Notes under the pieces: model-generated
Databases searched by the model: none
What the model was told of the DNA's origin: nothing
What the model saw: only the letters and a program-made list of their open reading frames with translations
In this document: piece by piece, positions 1-11,421 of the stretch
Layout of the letters: each line of letters starts with the position of its first letter
How positions within the stretch are numbered: the stretch's first letter is position 1
Origin: Staphylococcus sp. ACRSN
GTDB taxonomy: Bacteria; Bacillota; Bacilli; Staphylococcales; Staphylococcaceae
DNA: 64,000 bases
Assembly (NCBI RefSeq): GCF_022346615.1
Contig: NZ_JAKRNS010000003.1
Location: forward strand, 124,001-188,000
Direction of reading: 5' to 3'
Position numbers and translations under genes: made by a program

Positions 1-1
1 A

Positions 2-2923
2 TCTTCTGCAATAAAAATGAAAGATAGGTACGAAACACCTGTCGAATGGCTGAAAAAATATGCTGATCATTTTATTGTGATTTTAAAAAAAGTAGATGAT
101 TCACATCAAACGATTGTACAAACATTAATTGATTTTGAATATCTTTATGTAAATCATGAGAGCGCCGTTACTTATGATTTACCAATTGTCTGGGCTCAAA
201 GTGCTTATTATTTAAGAAAAGAAGATAATGAAACGATATCAGCACTATCAGCAATTAAAAATAATACTAAAATTGACTTAGTAAACGCTCCCCCTGATTA
301 TAATGCGCATTTTTATAGTAAGGATGAACTAGCTTCACTTGAAATAGATAAATCTATTTGGCATCACACACAAGAGCTTGAAGCATTATGCCATGTTGAA
401 TTACAATATCATCAATCTTTATTGCCTAAATTTCAAACACCTAGTGGTCAATCATCACGTGAATATCTATGGACAATCCTTTTTCATAATTTAGGTGTTT
501 TAAATTTAAACGATAATCAATATGATATTTACTATCATAGACTCAAACATGAATATGATGTAATCACAGGTATGGGTTTTGAAGATTATTTTTTAATTGT
601 TAGTGATTTGATTTACTTTGCAAAAACAAATGATGTATTTGTGGGGCCAGGACGTGGTTCTGCGGCAGGTTCACTAGTAAGTTTCCTGTTAAACATTACT
701 ACAATTGATCCTATTCAATATAATTTGTTATTTGAACGATTCTTAAATCCTGAACGTGTAACTATGCCAGATATAGATATTGACTTTGAAGATACTAAGA
801 GAGATAAAGTAATTCAATATGTACAGGAAAAATATGGTTCCCATCATGTAGCAGGTATTGTTACATTTGGTCATTTACTTGCTAGAGCGGTTGCTAGAGA
901 TGTTGGTAGAATTATGGGCTTCGATGATATAACTTTAAATGAAATTTCCAAGCTAATTCCGCACAAATTAGGTATCACTTTGGATGAATCATATGAATTG
1001 CCAGAGTTTAAAGCTTTTGTACATAGAAACCATAGACATGAACGTTGGTTTGATTTAAGTAAAAAATTAGAAGGCTTACCTAGACATACATCTACACATG
1101 CAGCTGGTATCATTATTAATGATCATCCATTATATGAATATGTACCACTTACTACAGGTGATAATGGCTTACTTACACAATGGACGATGACTGAAGCTGA
1201 AAGAATAGGGTTATTAAAAATTGATTTTCTAGGACTACGTAACTTATCAATCATACATCAAATCGTCAATCAGGTGAAAAAAGACAAAAATATTGATATT
1301 GATATAGAAGCGATTCCATTCAATGATGCGCAAGTATTTGAATTACTATCTAGAGGTGACACAACAGGTATATTCCAACTTGAATCAGATGGTATTCGTA
1401 ATGTATTGAAAAAATTACGACCAGAACATTTTGAAGATATAGTTGCGGTGACATCGCTTTATAGACCAGGGCCTATGGAGGAAATACCCACTTATATTTC
1501 AAGGAGACACAAACCTGATAAAGTCGAGTACTTACATAAAGATTTGGCGCCAATTCTCCAAAATACATTTGGTGTTATTATTTATCAAGAACAAATTATG
1601 CAAATCGCTAGTACATTTGCTAACTTTAATTATGGTGAAGCCGATATATTGAGGCGTGCCATGAGCAAAAAGAATCGTGCTGTATTAGAACAAGAGCGAA
1701 AACATTTTATTGAAGGCGCTTTACAAAATGGCTACGATGAAAGTCTAAGTAAACAAATTTTTGATTTAATATTAAAATTTGCTGATTATGGGTTTGCACG
1801 TGCACATGCAGTTAGTTATTCAAAAATAGCGTATATCATGAGTTATTTAAAAGTACATCATCCTAATTACTTTTATGCCAATATTTTAAGTAATACCATT
1901 GGTAGTGAAAAGAAAACGGCTCAAATTATTGATGAGGCGAAGCAACAAAATATTAATATTTTGAGTCCTAATATCAACTATAGTCATTGGTTTTACAAAG
2001 CTACGACAAAAGGTATCTATTTATCCATCGGAGCGATTAAAGGTGTGGGATATCAAAGCGTAAAATTAATTGTAGACGAACGCCAAGCTAATGGTGAATT
2101 TAAGGATTTCTTTGATTTTGCAAGAAGAATTCCAAAGAGAGTCAAGACTAGAAAGTTACTCGAAGCATTAATATTAGTTGGTGCCTTTGATGACTTAGGG
2201 AAAAATAGAGCAACACTTTTACAATCTATAGATCAGGTATTGGATGATGTCTCAGATGTTGAACAAGATGGGTTTATTTTTGACGTATTAACACCTAAAG
2301 CAACTTATACTGAATCTGAAGAACTTGAAGATAATCAATTGAGTGAATATGAAAAAGAATATTTAGGTTTCTATGTCACTACGCATCCAGTTGAAAAAGC
2401 TTTTGAGAAAAAACAGTATTTAGGTGTTTATAAATTAAATAATGCTAGGGACAATCAGCCGATATTTGTTCAAATTGATAGTAGTAGAAAAATTCGTACT
2501 AAAAAAGGTCAAAACATGGCATTCGTTGTTCTTAATGATGGTATGAACGTGCTTGATGGTGTTATGTTCCCAGATACATTTAGAAAATATGAAACTGAAA
2601 TTACAGAAGGGAAAATCTACGTCATATTCGGTAAATTTGAACATAGAAATAACAAAAGCCAGTTGATTATCCAACATATTGAAACAGTAGAGCATTTTGA
2701 AACTGATAAAATAAAAAATGCGAAACAAATTATATTACGTAATATTAAAGATATTGAAGGCGTACAAAATTTATTATATCAAGCAAATGAAAAACAAATC
2801 CCAGTTAATTATTTTGACGAAAATACTAATCAAATAAAAAACATTGGGTTTATATCAAATGAAAATCATCAGATTGATGAACTGCTTGAAAAGCTATCAC
2901 CATGGGATATAAGAATAATTTAA
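2..2923 (+). CDS. dnaE: DNA polymerase III subunit alpha, DnaE type (5' end outside window)
   Basis: This is the C-family replicative polymerase that works beside PolC in low-GC Gram-positives, thought to extend primers on the lagging strand. The frame is open from base 2, so the start and roughly the first 95 residues (the front of the PHP domain) lie outside the window; the ATG at 17 is only an internal Met. Visible are the nucleotide-binding stretch GPGRGSAAGS near partial residue 217 and the catalytic motif PDIDIDFED near 255. A tandem helix-hairpin-helix part follows and an OB-fold (FVQIDSS...FVVLNDG) near the C-terminus. No 3'-5' exonuclease domain is inserted, which separates it from PolC. 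A terminator follows the stop. Confidence 0.97.
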   Translation, partial: SSAIKMKDRYETPVEWLKKYADHFIVILKKVDDSHQTIVQTLIDFEYLYVNHESAVTYDLPIVWAQSAYYLRKEDNETISALSAIKNNTKIDLVNAPPDYNAHFYSKDELASLEIDKSIWHHTQELEALCHVELQYHQSLLPKFQTPSGQSSREYLWTILFHNLGVLNLNDNQYDIYYHRLKHEYDVITGMGFEDYFLIVSDLIYFAKTNDVFVGPGRGSAAGSLVSFLLNITTIDPIQYNLLFERFLNPERVTMPDIDIDFEDTKRDKVIQYVQEKYGSHHVAGIVTFGHLLARAVARDVGRIMGFDDITLNEISKLIPHKLGITLDESYELPEFKAFVHRNHRHERWFDLSKKLEGLPRHTSTHAAGIIINDHPLYEYVPLTTGDNGLLTQWTMTEAERIGLLKIDFLGLRNLSIIHQIVNQVKKDKNIDIDIEAIPFNDAQVFELLSRGDTTGIFQLESDGIRNVLKKLRPEHFEDIVAVTSLYRPGPMEEIPTYISRRHKPDKVEYLHKDLAPILQNTFGVIIYQEQIMQIASTFANFNYGEADILRRAMSKKNRAVLEQERKHFIEGALQNGYDESLSKQIFDLILKFADYGFARAHAVSYSKIAYIMSYLKVHHPNYFYANILSNTIGSEKKTAQIIDEAKQQNINILSPNINYSHWFYKATTKGIYLSIGAIKGVGYQSVKLIVDERQANGEFKDFFDFARRIPKRVKTRKLLEALILVGAFDDLGKNRATLLQSIDQVLDDVSDVEQDGFIFDVLTPKATYTESEELEDNQLSEYEKEYLGFYVTTHPVEKAFEKKQYLGVYKLNNARDNQPIFVQIDSSRKIRTKKGQNMAFVVLNDGMNVLDGVMFPDTFRKYETEITEGKIYVIFGKFEHRNNKSQLIIQHIETVEHFETDKIKNAKQIILRNIKDIEGVQNLLYQANEKQIPVNYFDENTNQIKNIGFISNENHQIDELLEKLSPWDIRII

Positions 2924-2955
2924 CTTTATTCACCATATAAACTATGGTATAGTTG

Positions 2956-2994
2956 ACTGATGGTTGAGTAACATTGGCCATCAGTTTTAATTTT
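2956..2994 (+). terminator. Rho-independent terminator after dnaE
   Basis: ACTGATGG at 2956-2963 pairs with CCATCAGT at 2978-2985 and is followed by a T-rich run. It separates dnaE from the malic enzyme unit. Confidence 0.8.
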
Positions 2995-3078
2995 AAAAAA
3001 AATTAAAAAGAAAGAGATTAAATATTAAAAATCTATATGTTTTTATTACAATCAATAACCTTGCAAAAAATTTCCGAT

Positions 3079-3113
3079 TTGGTAACGATATCATTTGTAA
3101 TTTACGTTATAGT
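3079..3113 (+). promoter_or_regulatory. Malic enzyme promoter region with cre-like site
   Basis: TTGGTAACGATATCA (3079-3093) differs at one position from the CcpA operator consensus WTGNAANCGNWNNCW. A -10 box TATAGT lies at 3108-3113; no good -35 is seen, and the cre-like site covers the place where it would be. By inference the gene is under carbon catabolite control. Sites matching this consensus also arise by chance. Confidence 0.5.
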
Positions 3114-3172
3114 GTAATAAAAATATATATGACGAATCATTATATTAAATGAATGTAAAGGGGTAGATTCAC

Positions 3173-4405
3173 GTGACATTAAGAGACGAAGCTTTACAAA
3201 TGCATAGAGAAAATCAAGGTAAATTAGAAGTTGCACCAAAAGTAAAAGTTACGAACAAAGAAGAATTAAGTTTGGCATATTCACCTGGTGTTGCAGAGCC
3301 TTGTAAAGAAATACACGAAGATCCTCGTAAGGTTTTTGAATATACAATGAAAGGTAACACAGTTGCAGTCGTTACAGATGGTACTGCCGTTCTAGGACTA
3401 GGTAATATTGGTGCTGAAGCGAGCATTCCAGTAATGGAAGGTAAAGCAGTATTATTCAAAAGCTTTTCCGGAATCGATGGTGTACCAATTGCATTAAACA
3501 CGACTAATACAGATGAAATCGTAAATACAGTTAAATTATTAGAACCAAATTATGGTGGTATCAATTTAGAAGATATATCCGCACCACGTTGTTTTGAAAT
3601 TGAAGAACGTTTAAAAAAAGAAACAAAAATTCCAGTTTTTCATGATGATCAACACGGTACAGCTATTGTCACAGTAGCTGGTATGATTAATGCACTGAGA
3701 GTTGTGGATAAAGATTTATCAGATATTAAAGTAGTATTAAACGGAGCAGGGGCAGCAGGTATTGCCATTGTTAAATTACTATACTCTTATGGTGTAAGAG
3801 ATATGATAATGTGTGATTCAAAAGGTGCTATCTATGAAGATAGAGAATACGGAATGAATGACACAAAAGCTTACGTTGCTAAATGGACTAATAGAGATAA
3901 AAAAGAAGGTAGTTTAGAAGATATTATACAAGAAGCTGATGTATTTATCGGTGTTTCTGTTGCAGATTTACTAACAAAAGAAATGGTAGAATCAATGGCA
4001 GATGACCCAATTATCTTTGCTATGGCCAACCCAAATCCTGAAATCAAACCGGATATCGCAAAAGAAGCAGGCGCTAAAGTAATTGGAACTGGCCGTTCAG
4101 ATTATCCAAACCAAATCAATAATGTATTAGCTTTCCCAGGTATCTTTAGAGGTGCTTTAGATGTGGAAGCAACACATATAAATGAAGAAATGAAACAAGC
4201 AGCCGTAGAAGCGATTGCTAATTTAATTGAGCCTGATGAATTAAATGCAGATTATTGTATTCCAGGTCCGTTTGATAAACGTGTTGCACCTTCTGTTGCT
4301 AGAGAAGTGGCTAAAGCAGCTATGGAATCAGGTGTGGCGAGAGTAGATGTTGATCCAGAATCAATTTATAATAAGACAATGAAATTAACAGATTTAGATA
4401 AATAA
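3173..4405 (+). CDS. NAD(P)-dependent malic enzyme
   Basis: Oxidatively decarboxylates malate to pyruvate, linking the TCA cycle to pyruvate and supplying reducing power; cytosolic. It is the 410-residue short bacterial form without the phosphotransacetylase domain of the long MaeB enzymes. Visible are the N-terminal SLAYSPGVAEPC stretch, the metal/catalytic segment FHDDQHGTAIVT near residue 160, and the Rossmann dinucleotide site NGAGAAGIA near 191. The start is GTG at 3173, placed by AAAGGGG at 3157-3163; no nearby ATG fits the conserved N-terminus. accD and accA follow 76 bp downstream without a terminator, so pyruvate formation and malonyl-CoA formation may be co-transcribed. The preferred cofactor cannot be read from the sequence. 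Confidence 0.93.
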   Translation: MTLRDEALQMHRENQGKLEVAPKVKVTNKEELSLAYSPGVAEPCKEIHEDPRKVFEYTMKGNTVAVVTDGTAVLGLGNIGAEASIPVMEGKAVLFKSFSGIDGVPIALNTTNTDEIVNTVKLLEPNYGGINLEDISAPRCFEIEERLKKETKIPVFHDDQHGTAIVTVAGMINALRVVDKDLSDIKVVLNGAGAAGIAIVKLLYSYGVRDMIMCDSKGAIYEDREYGMNDTKAYVAKWTNRDKKEGSLEDIIQEADVFIGVSVADLLTKEMVESMADDPIIFAMANPNPEIKPDIAKEAGAKVIGTGRSDYPNQINNVLAFPGIFRGALDVEATHINEEMKQAAVEAIANLIEPDELNADYCIPGPFDKRVAPSVAREVAKAAMESGVARVDVDPESIYNKTMKLTDLDK

Positions 4406-4481
4406 TAATCATAATTGCTTATTTCAAACGTATTAAATGGTTAAGTATGGGAAGTAGCAATGGTTATGTGGAGGTTTACCA

Positions 4482-5348
4482 ATGTTTAAAGATTTTTTCA
4501 ATAGAAGTAGTAAAAAGAAAAAGTATGTAACTGTATCTGATTCAAAACAAAGTGACGTACCAGCTGGTATCATGACAAAATGCCCAAAATGTAAAAAAAT
4601 CATGTATACCAAAGAATTGTCTGAAAATCTGAATGTTTGTTTTAACTGTGACCATCATATTGCATTAACAGCATATGAGCGTATAGAGGCAATTTCAGAT
4701 GAAGGCACATTTGTAGAGTTTGATAAAGGAATGACCTCTGCAAACCCATTGGACTTTCCAAGCTACGAAGAAAAAATACAAAAAGATCAACAAAAGACAG
4801 ATTTAAATGAAGCAGTAGTTACAGGAACAGCTCAACTTGATGGTGTAGAATATGGTGTTGCAGTCATGGATGCACGATTTAGAATGGGGAGTATGGGTTC
4901 AGTTGTTGGAGAAAAGATTTGTCGAATAATCGAGCACTGTATTGAAAACCGTTTACCATTTATTCTATTTTCAGCAAGTGGTGGTGCAAGAATGCAAGAA
5001 GGAATCATTTCATTGATGCAAATGGGTAAAACAAGCGTTTCATTAAAACGTCATGCAGATGCAGGCTTGTTATATATTTCATATTTAACAAATCCTACAA
5101 CAGGCGGTGTATCAGCAAGTTTTGCCTCAGTTGGTGACATTAACATTAGTGAACCAAAAGCGTTAATTGGCTTTGCAGGACGTCGTGTAATTGAACAAAC
5201 TATAAACGAGAAATTACCTGATGATTTCCAAACAGCAGAATTTTTATTAGAGCATGGGCAACTAGATAAAGTTGTACATAGAAAAGAAATGAGACAAACG
5301 TTGTCTAGTATTTTGAAACTGCATCAAGAGGTGAAAAAAAATGCTTGA
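4482..5348 (+). CDS. accD: Acetyl-CoA carboxylase carboxyltransferase subunit beta
   Basis: With AccA it forms the carboxyltransferase that moves the carboxyl group from biotin to acetyl-CoA, giving malonyl-CoA for fatty acid synthesis. The 288-residue protein has the four-cysteine zinc ribbon CPKC...CFNC near residues 34-56, then a crotonase-like carboxyltransferase fold with [12 protein letters not shown] and the glycine-rich [14 protein letters not shown]. The ATG at 4482 follows a GTGGAGG Shine-Dalgarno sequence. The gene overlaps accA by 8 bp, which suggests coupled translation at equal stoichiometry. The biotin carboxylase genes accB and accC are not in this window. Confidence 0.97.
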   Translation: MFKDFFNRSSKKKKYVTVSDSKQSDVPAGIMTKCPKCKKIMYTKELSENLNVCFNCDHHIALTAYERIEAISDEGTFVEFDKGMTSANPLDFPSYEEKIQKDQQKTDLNEAVVTGTAQLDGVEYGVAVMDARFRMGSMGSVVGEKICRIIEHCIENRLPFILFSASGGARMQEGIISLMQMGKTSVSLKRHADAGLLYISYLTNPTTGGVSASFASVGDINISEPKALIGFAGRRVIEQTINEKLPDDFQTAEFLLEHGQLDKVVHRKEMRQTLSSILKLHQEVKKNA

Positions 5349-6285
5349 TTTTGAAAAGCCACTTTTTGAAATAAAAAATAAGATAGAGTCATTAAAAGAA
5401 TCGCAAGAAAAAAATGACGTAGATTTGCAAGAAGAAATCGAAATGCTTGAAGCTTCATTGGAACGTGAAACAGAGAAGGTCTATACAAATTTAAAACCTT
5501 GGGATCGTGTGCAATTAGCACGTTTACAAGAAAGACCTACAACTTTGGATTATATTCCATATATCTTTGATTCATTTATAGAACTTCATGGAGATAGAAA
5601 CTTCCGAGATGATCCTGCAATGATTGGCGGTATCGGTTATATAAATGGTCAACCCGTCACAGTGATTGGTCAACAACGCGGTAAAGATACAAAAGATAAT
5701 ATTTATAGAAATTTTGGAATGGCACATCCAGAAGGTTATCGTAAAGCTTTGAGATTAATGAAACAGGCTGAGAAATTTAATCGACCAATTTTTACATTTA
5801 TTGATACTAAAGGTGCTTATCCTGGTAAAGCGGCTGAAGAAAGAGGGCAAAGTGAATCTATTGCTAGAAACTTAGTTGAAATGGCTGCCTTAACTGTGCC
5901 AGTAATATCAATTGTCATCGGAGAAGGTGGAAGTGGTGGCGCACTAGGTTTAGGAATCTCAAATCGTGTATTAATGCTTGAAAATAGTACATATTCTGTT
6001 ATATCACCTGAAGGTGCATCGGCGTTATTATGGAAAGATAGTAATTTGGCGAAAATTGCTGCGGAAACAATGAAGATAACAGCAGAAGATTTGCATGAAT
6101 TAAACATCGCAGATGAAGTAGTTAAAGAACCTATTGGTGGCGCACATCAAGATGTAAAAACACAAGCTGCAAATATTAAAATTGCATTTGAAAATCATTT
6201 AACTACACTATCAAACTTAACCGAACAAGAATTAATTGAAGATCGATATAATAAATTCAGAAATATTGGTTCATATACCGAATAA
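5341..6285 (+). CDS. accA: Acetyl-CoA carboxylase carboxyltransferase subunit alpha
   Basis: This is the alpha partner of AccD in the acetyl-CoA carboxyltransferase. The 314-residue protein starts with a charged helical segment and continues with a crotonase fold. It carries the conserved [37 protein letters not shown] and [14 protein letters not shown] segments that bind CoA and carboxybiotin. The ATG at 5341 lies inside the end of accD, and its Shine-Dalgarno AAGAGGTG is accD coding sequence. Length and motifs are normal for the family. Confidence 0.97.
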   Translation: MLDFEKPLFEIKNKIESLKESQEKNDVDLQEEIEMLEASLERETEKVYTNLKPWDRVQLARLQERPTTLDYIPYIFDSFIELHGDRNFRDDPAMIGGIGYINGQPVTVIGQQRGKDTKDNIYRNFGMAHPEGYRKALRLMKQAEKFNRPIFTFIDTKGAYPGKAAEERGQSESIARNLVEMAALTVPVISIVIGEGGSGGALGLGISNRVLMLENSTYSVISPEGASALLWKDSNLAKIAAETMKITAEDLHELNIADEVVKEPIGGAHQDVKTQAANIKIAFENHLTTLSNLTEQELIEDRYNKFRNIGSYTE

Positions 6286-6288
6286 TAA

Positions 6289-6325
6289 ATAAATCCTCTA
6301 CATTGATAAATTGTAGAGGATTTAT
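6289..6325 (+). terminator. Strong stem-loop after accA
   Basis: AAATCCTCTACA at 6291-6302 pairs perfectly with TGTAGAGGATTT at 6312-6323, and two more base pairs extend the base. The T tract is short (TTTATT), so it may terminate only partly and allow some accDA-pfkA readthrough. Confidence 0.6.
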
Positions 6326-6416
6326 TGTGGTCAATTATAAATTGATATAGCTGTTTAGAATGTAAATGAAAAAGGTAGATACGTATTAGAAATGCATTTA
6401 GATAATAGTGAAAAAT

Positions 6417-6471
6417 GAGCAAACGCTTTCTATACCGAAATCTTAATCTACCTCTATTAAAAACGTTTACA
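6417..6471 (+). promoter_or_regulatory. Two cre-like sites upstream of pfkA
   Basis: TTAAAAACGTTTACA at 6457-6471 has one mismatch to WTGNAANCGNWNNCW, and GAGCAAACGCTTTCT at 6417-6431 has two. They sit 90-145 bp before pfkA, in the stretch where its promoter should be. No convincing -35/-10 pair was found. CcpA control of glycolytic genes is known in Firmicutes; its use here is inference. Confidence 0.4.
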
Positions 6472-6526
6472 TTGGTCATAATACCTTATTTTAATGGCAT
6501 GCACATAGAATTTATGGTATTTTTAG

Positions 6527-7528
<1,002 letters not shown>

Positions 7529-7549
7529 AAATACTGGGAGGCATTAATA

Positions 7550-9310
7550 ATGAGAAAGACTAAAATTGTTTGTACTATAGGGCCAGCATCTGAATCAGAA
7601 GAAATGTTGGAGAAATTAATTAAAGCAGGGATGAATGTTGCACGCTTAAACTTTTCACACGGTGATCATGATGAGCATAAAGCACGTATTGATACAATTC
7701 GTAAAGTATCTAAAAAATTAGGTAAAACTGTTGCTATTTTATTAGATACAAAAGGCCCAGAAATTCGTACGCACAACATGAAAGATGGCGCAATTGAACT
7801 AGTTAAAGGTTCTGAAGTCATTGTCAGCATGACTGAAGTAGAGGGTACGCCTGAAAAATTCTCAGTAACTTATGATAACTTAATCAACGATGTTGAAGAA
7901 GGTTCATATATTTTATTAGATGATGGTTTAATTGAATTACAAGTTAAGAAAATTGATAAAGCAAACGGCGATGTTGTTTGTGACGTATTAAATACAGGAG
8001 AACTTAAAAATAAAAAAGGTGTTAACTTACCAGGTGTTAAAGTAAGTTTACCGGGTATCACTGATAAAGATGCAGATGATATTAATTTCGGTATTCGTGT
8101 TGGTGTAGACTTTATCGCTGCAAGCTTTGTACGTCGCCCAAGTGACGTGTTAGATATTCGTAAATTGTTAGAAGCACAAAATAATACGAATATCAGTATT
8201 ATTCCTAAGATTGAAAACCAAGAAGGCATTGATAATATTAAAGAAATCTTAGAGGTTGCTGATGGATTAATGGTAGCTCGTGGTGATATGGGTGTTGAAA
8301 TCCCACCAGAATCTGTACCAATGGTTCAAAAAGATCTTATCAGACAGTGTAATAAATTAGGTAAACCAGTTATTACAGCTACACAAATGTTAGATTCTAT
8401 GCAACGTAACCCTCGTGCGACACGTGCAGAAGCAAGTGACGTTGCCAACGCAATTTATGACGGTACAGACGCTGTTATGTTATCTGGTGAAACAGCTGCA
8501 GGACAATATCCAGAAGAAGCTGTAAAAACAATGAGAAATATTGCGGTTTCAGCTGAAGCAGCACAAGATTACAAAAAATTATTATCAGACCGTACAAAAC
8601 TAGTTGAAACTTCATTAGTCAATGCAATTGGTGTGTCTGTAGCACATACTGCATTAAACTTAAGTGTTAAAGCAATCGTAGCTGCGACAGAAAGTGGTTC
8701 AACTGCACGTACAATCTCTAAATATCGTCCGAAATCTGATATTATTGCTGTTACACCGAATGCAGAAACTGCTCGTCAATGTGCATTAGTTTGGGGAATT
8801 TATCCAGTTGTTAAAGAAGGACGTAAGACAACAGATGCATTATTAAATAATGCAGTAGCGACTGCTGTTGAAACTGAACGCGTTCAAAATGGTGATTTAA
8901 TCATTATTACAGCTGGTGTACCAACAGGTGAACAAGGTACAACTAACATGATGAAATTACATTTAGTTGGCGATGAAATTGCTAAAGGTCAAGGTGTTGG
9001 TAGAAATTCAGTAGTAGGCCATACTTTGGTAGTAAACGATGCAAGTGAATTAGAAGGCAAAGACCTTTCAGATTCTATTATTGTAACGTCTTCAGTTGAC
9101 GAAACTTTAGTACCTTATATTGAAAACGCAATTGGTTTAATTACTGAAGAGAATGGTATTACTTCTCCAAGTGCAATTATTGGATTAGAAAAAGGTATTC
9201 CAACTATTGTTGGTGTTGAAAATGCCACTAAAGAAATCCAAAACGATGTATTAGTTACAGTAGATGCTAATCACGGTAAGATTTTTGAAGGATATGCTAA
9301 CGTTCTATAA
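7550..9310 (+). CDS. pyk: Pyruvate kinase with C-terminal PEP-utiliser-like domain
   Basis: Transfers phosphate from phosphoenolpyruvate to ADP, making ATP and pyruvate at the end of glycolysis. The 586 residues are about 110 longer than E. coli-type enzymes. After the barrel and allosteric domains (about 1-470) comes the phosphohistidine-like swivel domain typical of Bacillus and Staphylococcus enzymes, ending in [18 protein letters not shown]. Signature segments include [19 protein letters not shown] and [12 protein letters not shown], plus [10 protein letters not shown] with its metal/substrate contacts. A GGGAGG Shine-Dalgarno precedes the ATG at 7550. Confidence 0.98.
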   Translation: MRKTKIVCTIGPASESEEMLEKLIKAGMNVARLNFSHGDHDEHKARIDTIRKVSKKLGKTVAILLDTKGPEIRTHNMKDGAIELVKGSEVIVSMTEVEGTPEKFSVTYDNLINDVEEGSYILLDDGLIELQVKKIDKANGDVVCDVLNTGELKNKKGVNLPGVKVSLPGITDKDADDINFGIRVGVDFIAASFVRRPSDVLDIRKLLEAQNNTNISIIPKIENQEGIDNIKEILEVADGLMVARGDMGVEIPPESVPMVQKDLIRQCNKLGKPVITATQMLDSMQRNPRATRAEASDVANAIYDGTDAVMLSGETAAGQYPEEAVKTMRNIAVSAEAAQDYKKLLSDRTKLVETSLVNAIGVSVAHTALNLSVKAIVAATESGSTARTISKYRPKSDIIAVTPNAETARQCALVWGIYPVVKEGRKTTDALLNNAVATAVETERVQNGDLIIITAGVPTGEQGTTNMMKLHLVGDEIAKGQGVGRNSVVGHTLVVNDASELEGKDLSDSIIVTSSVDETLVPYIENAIGLITEENGITSPSAIIGLEKGIPTIVGVENATKEIQNDVLVTVDANHGKIFEGYANVL

Positions 9311-9354
9311 TATATTTAATTATCAGAAACAATAGCTTTATATTATCTATGTAT

Positions 9355-9387
9355 GCACCCCCATATTAATGGGGGTGTTTTTTTATT
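9355..9387 (+). terminator. Rho-independent terminator after pyk
   Basis: CACCCCC at 9356-9362 pairs with GGGGGTG at 9371-9377 and is followed directly by seven T. Confidence 0.93.
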
Positions 9388-9561
9388 AATATATATGCCT
9401 ATGTGAGAAATAAATGTATTTTGCAGGTGCATTTTGAAATTACAATTCAATATTTGACCCGAAATATAAGCGTGTTTATTTTTTGGAAAATTTTAAGGTG
9501 ATCTGTTTGAGTATATAAATATTCAATTTTATTTGGACTTAAAAATAATTTAAGTATATAA

Positions 9562-9602
9562 AAAAGACTGATTGAAATCCTAAAAATTTCAATCAGTCTT
9601 TT
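9562..9602. terminator. Bidirectional terminator between pyk and cycA
   Basis: A 17-bp perfect stem has arms 9562-9578 and 9586-9602 with a 7-base loop. It has an A run on one side and a T run on the other, so it can end transcription both ways. It stands about 100 bp beyond the end of cycA on the minus strand and is probably the cycA terminator. Nothing else was seen in the 396-bp gap 9311-9706. Confidence 0.8.
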
Positions 9603-9706
9603 AAATAGTAACAACAATGATTACGTTGCCCGCTAAATTTTAAATACTCTAGAATAATTATTTGAATAACTAACTATGTATTTATGCAACTACACTAATA
9701 AAGTTA

Positions 9707-11062
9707 TTATGATTTTTCTATTTTCTTATACCTCAGATACATTAAGCATAAGATGATAAACCAAATTGGTGTTAAGAATACAGCGATTCTTGTATCGGCA
9801 TTCACAAATAATAAACAGAACACTAATACAAAGAATATTAAAATGACATATGCCATATTTTTACCACCAGGTAATTTGAATGTTGCTTTTTTATGTGCAT
9901 CCGGATTGCGACGGTGGTAATTGATATATGCTACAGTGATCAATGTCCAAACTACTATAAACAATACTGTTGATATAGTTGTAATATATGTGAACACCAA
10001 TGTAGCGTTTGGAATGATATAGTTCAATAATGCTGCGATTAGTAATAATGCACATGATGCAAAAATTGCAATGTGTGGAACACCGTTTTTATTTGTGCTA
10101 CTCAAAATCGGTGGCGCTTGATCCTTCTTAGAAAGGCCGAATAACATACGGCTATTTGAAAAGATACCACTATTACAAGAAGATGCTGCAGCAGTCAAAA
10201 CTACAAAGTTTATAATTCCAGCTGCAAACGGAATCCCAATTAACGCAAATAATCTAACAAAAGGACTTTCTTCAGGATTGATTTGTGCCCATGGAATAAT
10301 AGACATAATTACTGCTAAAGCACCGACATAAAACACTAAAATACGTAATGGTACGCTATTAATTGCTTTTGGTAATGTAGTTTTTGGATCTTTAGTTTCG
10401 CCAGCTGTTACACCAATTAGTTCTATTCCTACAAATGAGAAGAGTGCCATTTGGAATGACATTACAAAACCACTTACACCTTTAGGAAAGACACCATTGT
10501 TATATAAGTTGGTTAATGATGCATGACCAAATTGTGTCTTGTATGCCATGATGATCATAATAGCACCGACAACGATTAATGCTATAATAGTGACAATTTT
10601 TATAATTGCAAACCAGAATTCTAATTCGCCAAATAATTTAGCGCTTAATAAGTTTAATGACATTAAGACAAGTACACAGAATAATGCGCTTAACCAGTTT
10701 GGTACGTTCGGGAACCAGAAACTGACATATTTAGCAACGGCAGTAACTTCTGCCATACCAGTGATAATCCAGCACAACCAATAAGTCCAACCGGTCACGA
10801 AACCTGCAAATGAACCGATATATTCATTTGTAACGTCTGCAAAGGACTTGAAGTTTGTGTTCGCAACTAAAATTTCTCCCAATCCTCGCATAAACATAAA
10901 TAACATAAAGCCAATTATGATGTATGTAAGTAATATTGACGGACCTGTTAAAGCAATAGTTTGTCCAGCACCTAGGAATAGTCCAGTTCCTATTGCTCCC
11001 CCAATTGCAATAAGCTGAATGTGACGATTACTTAGTTCTCTTTGTAATTGATTTTTCCCCAT
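9707..11062 (-). CDS. cycA: Amino acid permease, D-serine/D-alanine/glycine transporter type
   Basis: A 451-residue secondary transporter of the APC superfamily with about twelve hydrophobic segments. The start has the family signature LSNRHIQLIAIGGAIGTGLFLG, and the conserved SFVGIELIGVTAGETKDP segment sits mid-protein. In staphylococci the permease beside citZ is the one assigned to alanine/glycine/D-serine uptake, which also admits D-cycloserine; that substrate call comes from gene position and family, not from residues I can read. The start at 11062 has an AAAGGAG Shine-Dalgarno. It is divergent from citZ across a 359-bp promoter region. Confidence 0.85.
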   Translation of the reverse strand: MGKNQLQRELSNRHIQLIAIGGAIGTGLFLGAGQTIALTGPSILLTYIIIGFMLFMFMRGLGEILVANTNFKSFADVTNEYIGSFAGFVTGWTYWLCWIITGMAEVTAVAKYVSFWFPNVPNWLSALFCVLVLMSLNLLSAKLFGELEFWFAIIKIVTIIALIVVGAIMIIMAYKTQFGHASLTNLYNNGVFPKGVSGFVMSFQMALFSFVGIELIGVTAGETKDPKTTLPKAINSVPLRILVFYVGALAVIMSIIPWAQINPEESPFVRLFALIGIPFAAGIINFVVLTAAASSCNSGIFSNSRMLFGLSKKDQAPPILSSTNKNGVPHIAIFASCALLLIAALLNYIIPNATLVFTYITTISTVLFIVVWTLITVAYINYHRRNPDAHKKATFKLPGGKNMAYVILIFFVLVFCLLFVNADTRIAVFLTPIWFIILCLMYLRYKKIEKS

Positions 11063-11343
11063 ATTAATAACTCCTTTATTTAGCTAATTATTATTATGCT
11101 ATGCTATTAAAAATAAAACAACTATTTTTATAAACATTAAAATACGAAGAAGTTTCAAAATACATTAATTATTTGTTATTAAACATGATAACGAATTGAA
11201 AAGTTATAAAAATTGATGTGTATCAACTTACATATTAAAATGTATATATAACCATTTATAGGTTTTAGCAATTATAGGCATATAAATAAATGAATATTTC
11301 TTATGTTATGGTATTGAAGATGTTTTTTATCTATCTTAAGTTG

Positions 11344-11396
11344 TTCACAAAATTGACTAGATTGGATATAATGTATTATGAAAGCCATTTCATAAT
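11344..11396 (+). promoter_or_regulatory. citZ promoter with palindromic CcpA/CcpC-like operator at the start site
   Basis: TTCACA (11344-11349) and TATAAT (11367-11372) are separated by 17 bp. Directly after the -10 is a perfect inverted repeat, ATTATGAAA at 11375-11383 and TTTCATAAT at 11388-11396 with a 4-base spacer, lying over the expected transcription start. Its core is one mismatch from the cre consensus, and its outer parts resemble the ATAAT/ATTAT dyad known for CcpC. This is the only clear control site I see in the cycA-citZ gap. Confidence 0.7.
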
Positions 11397-11421
11397 GAAA
11401 TAGAAAAGGGGAAATTTATAT

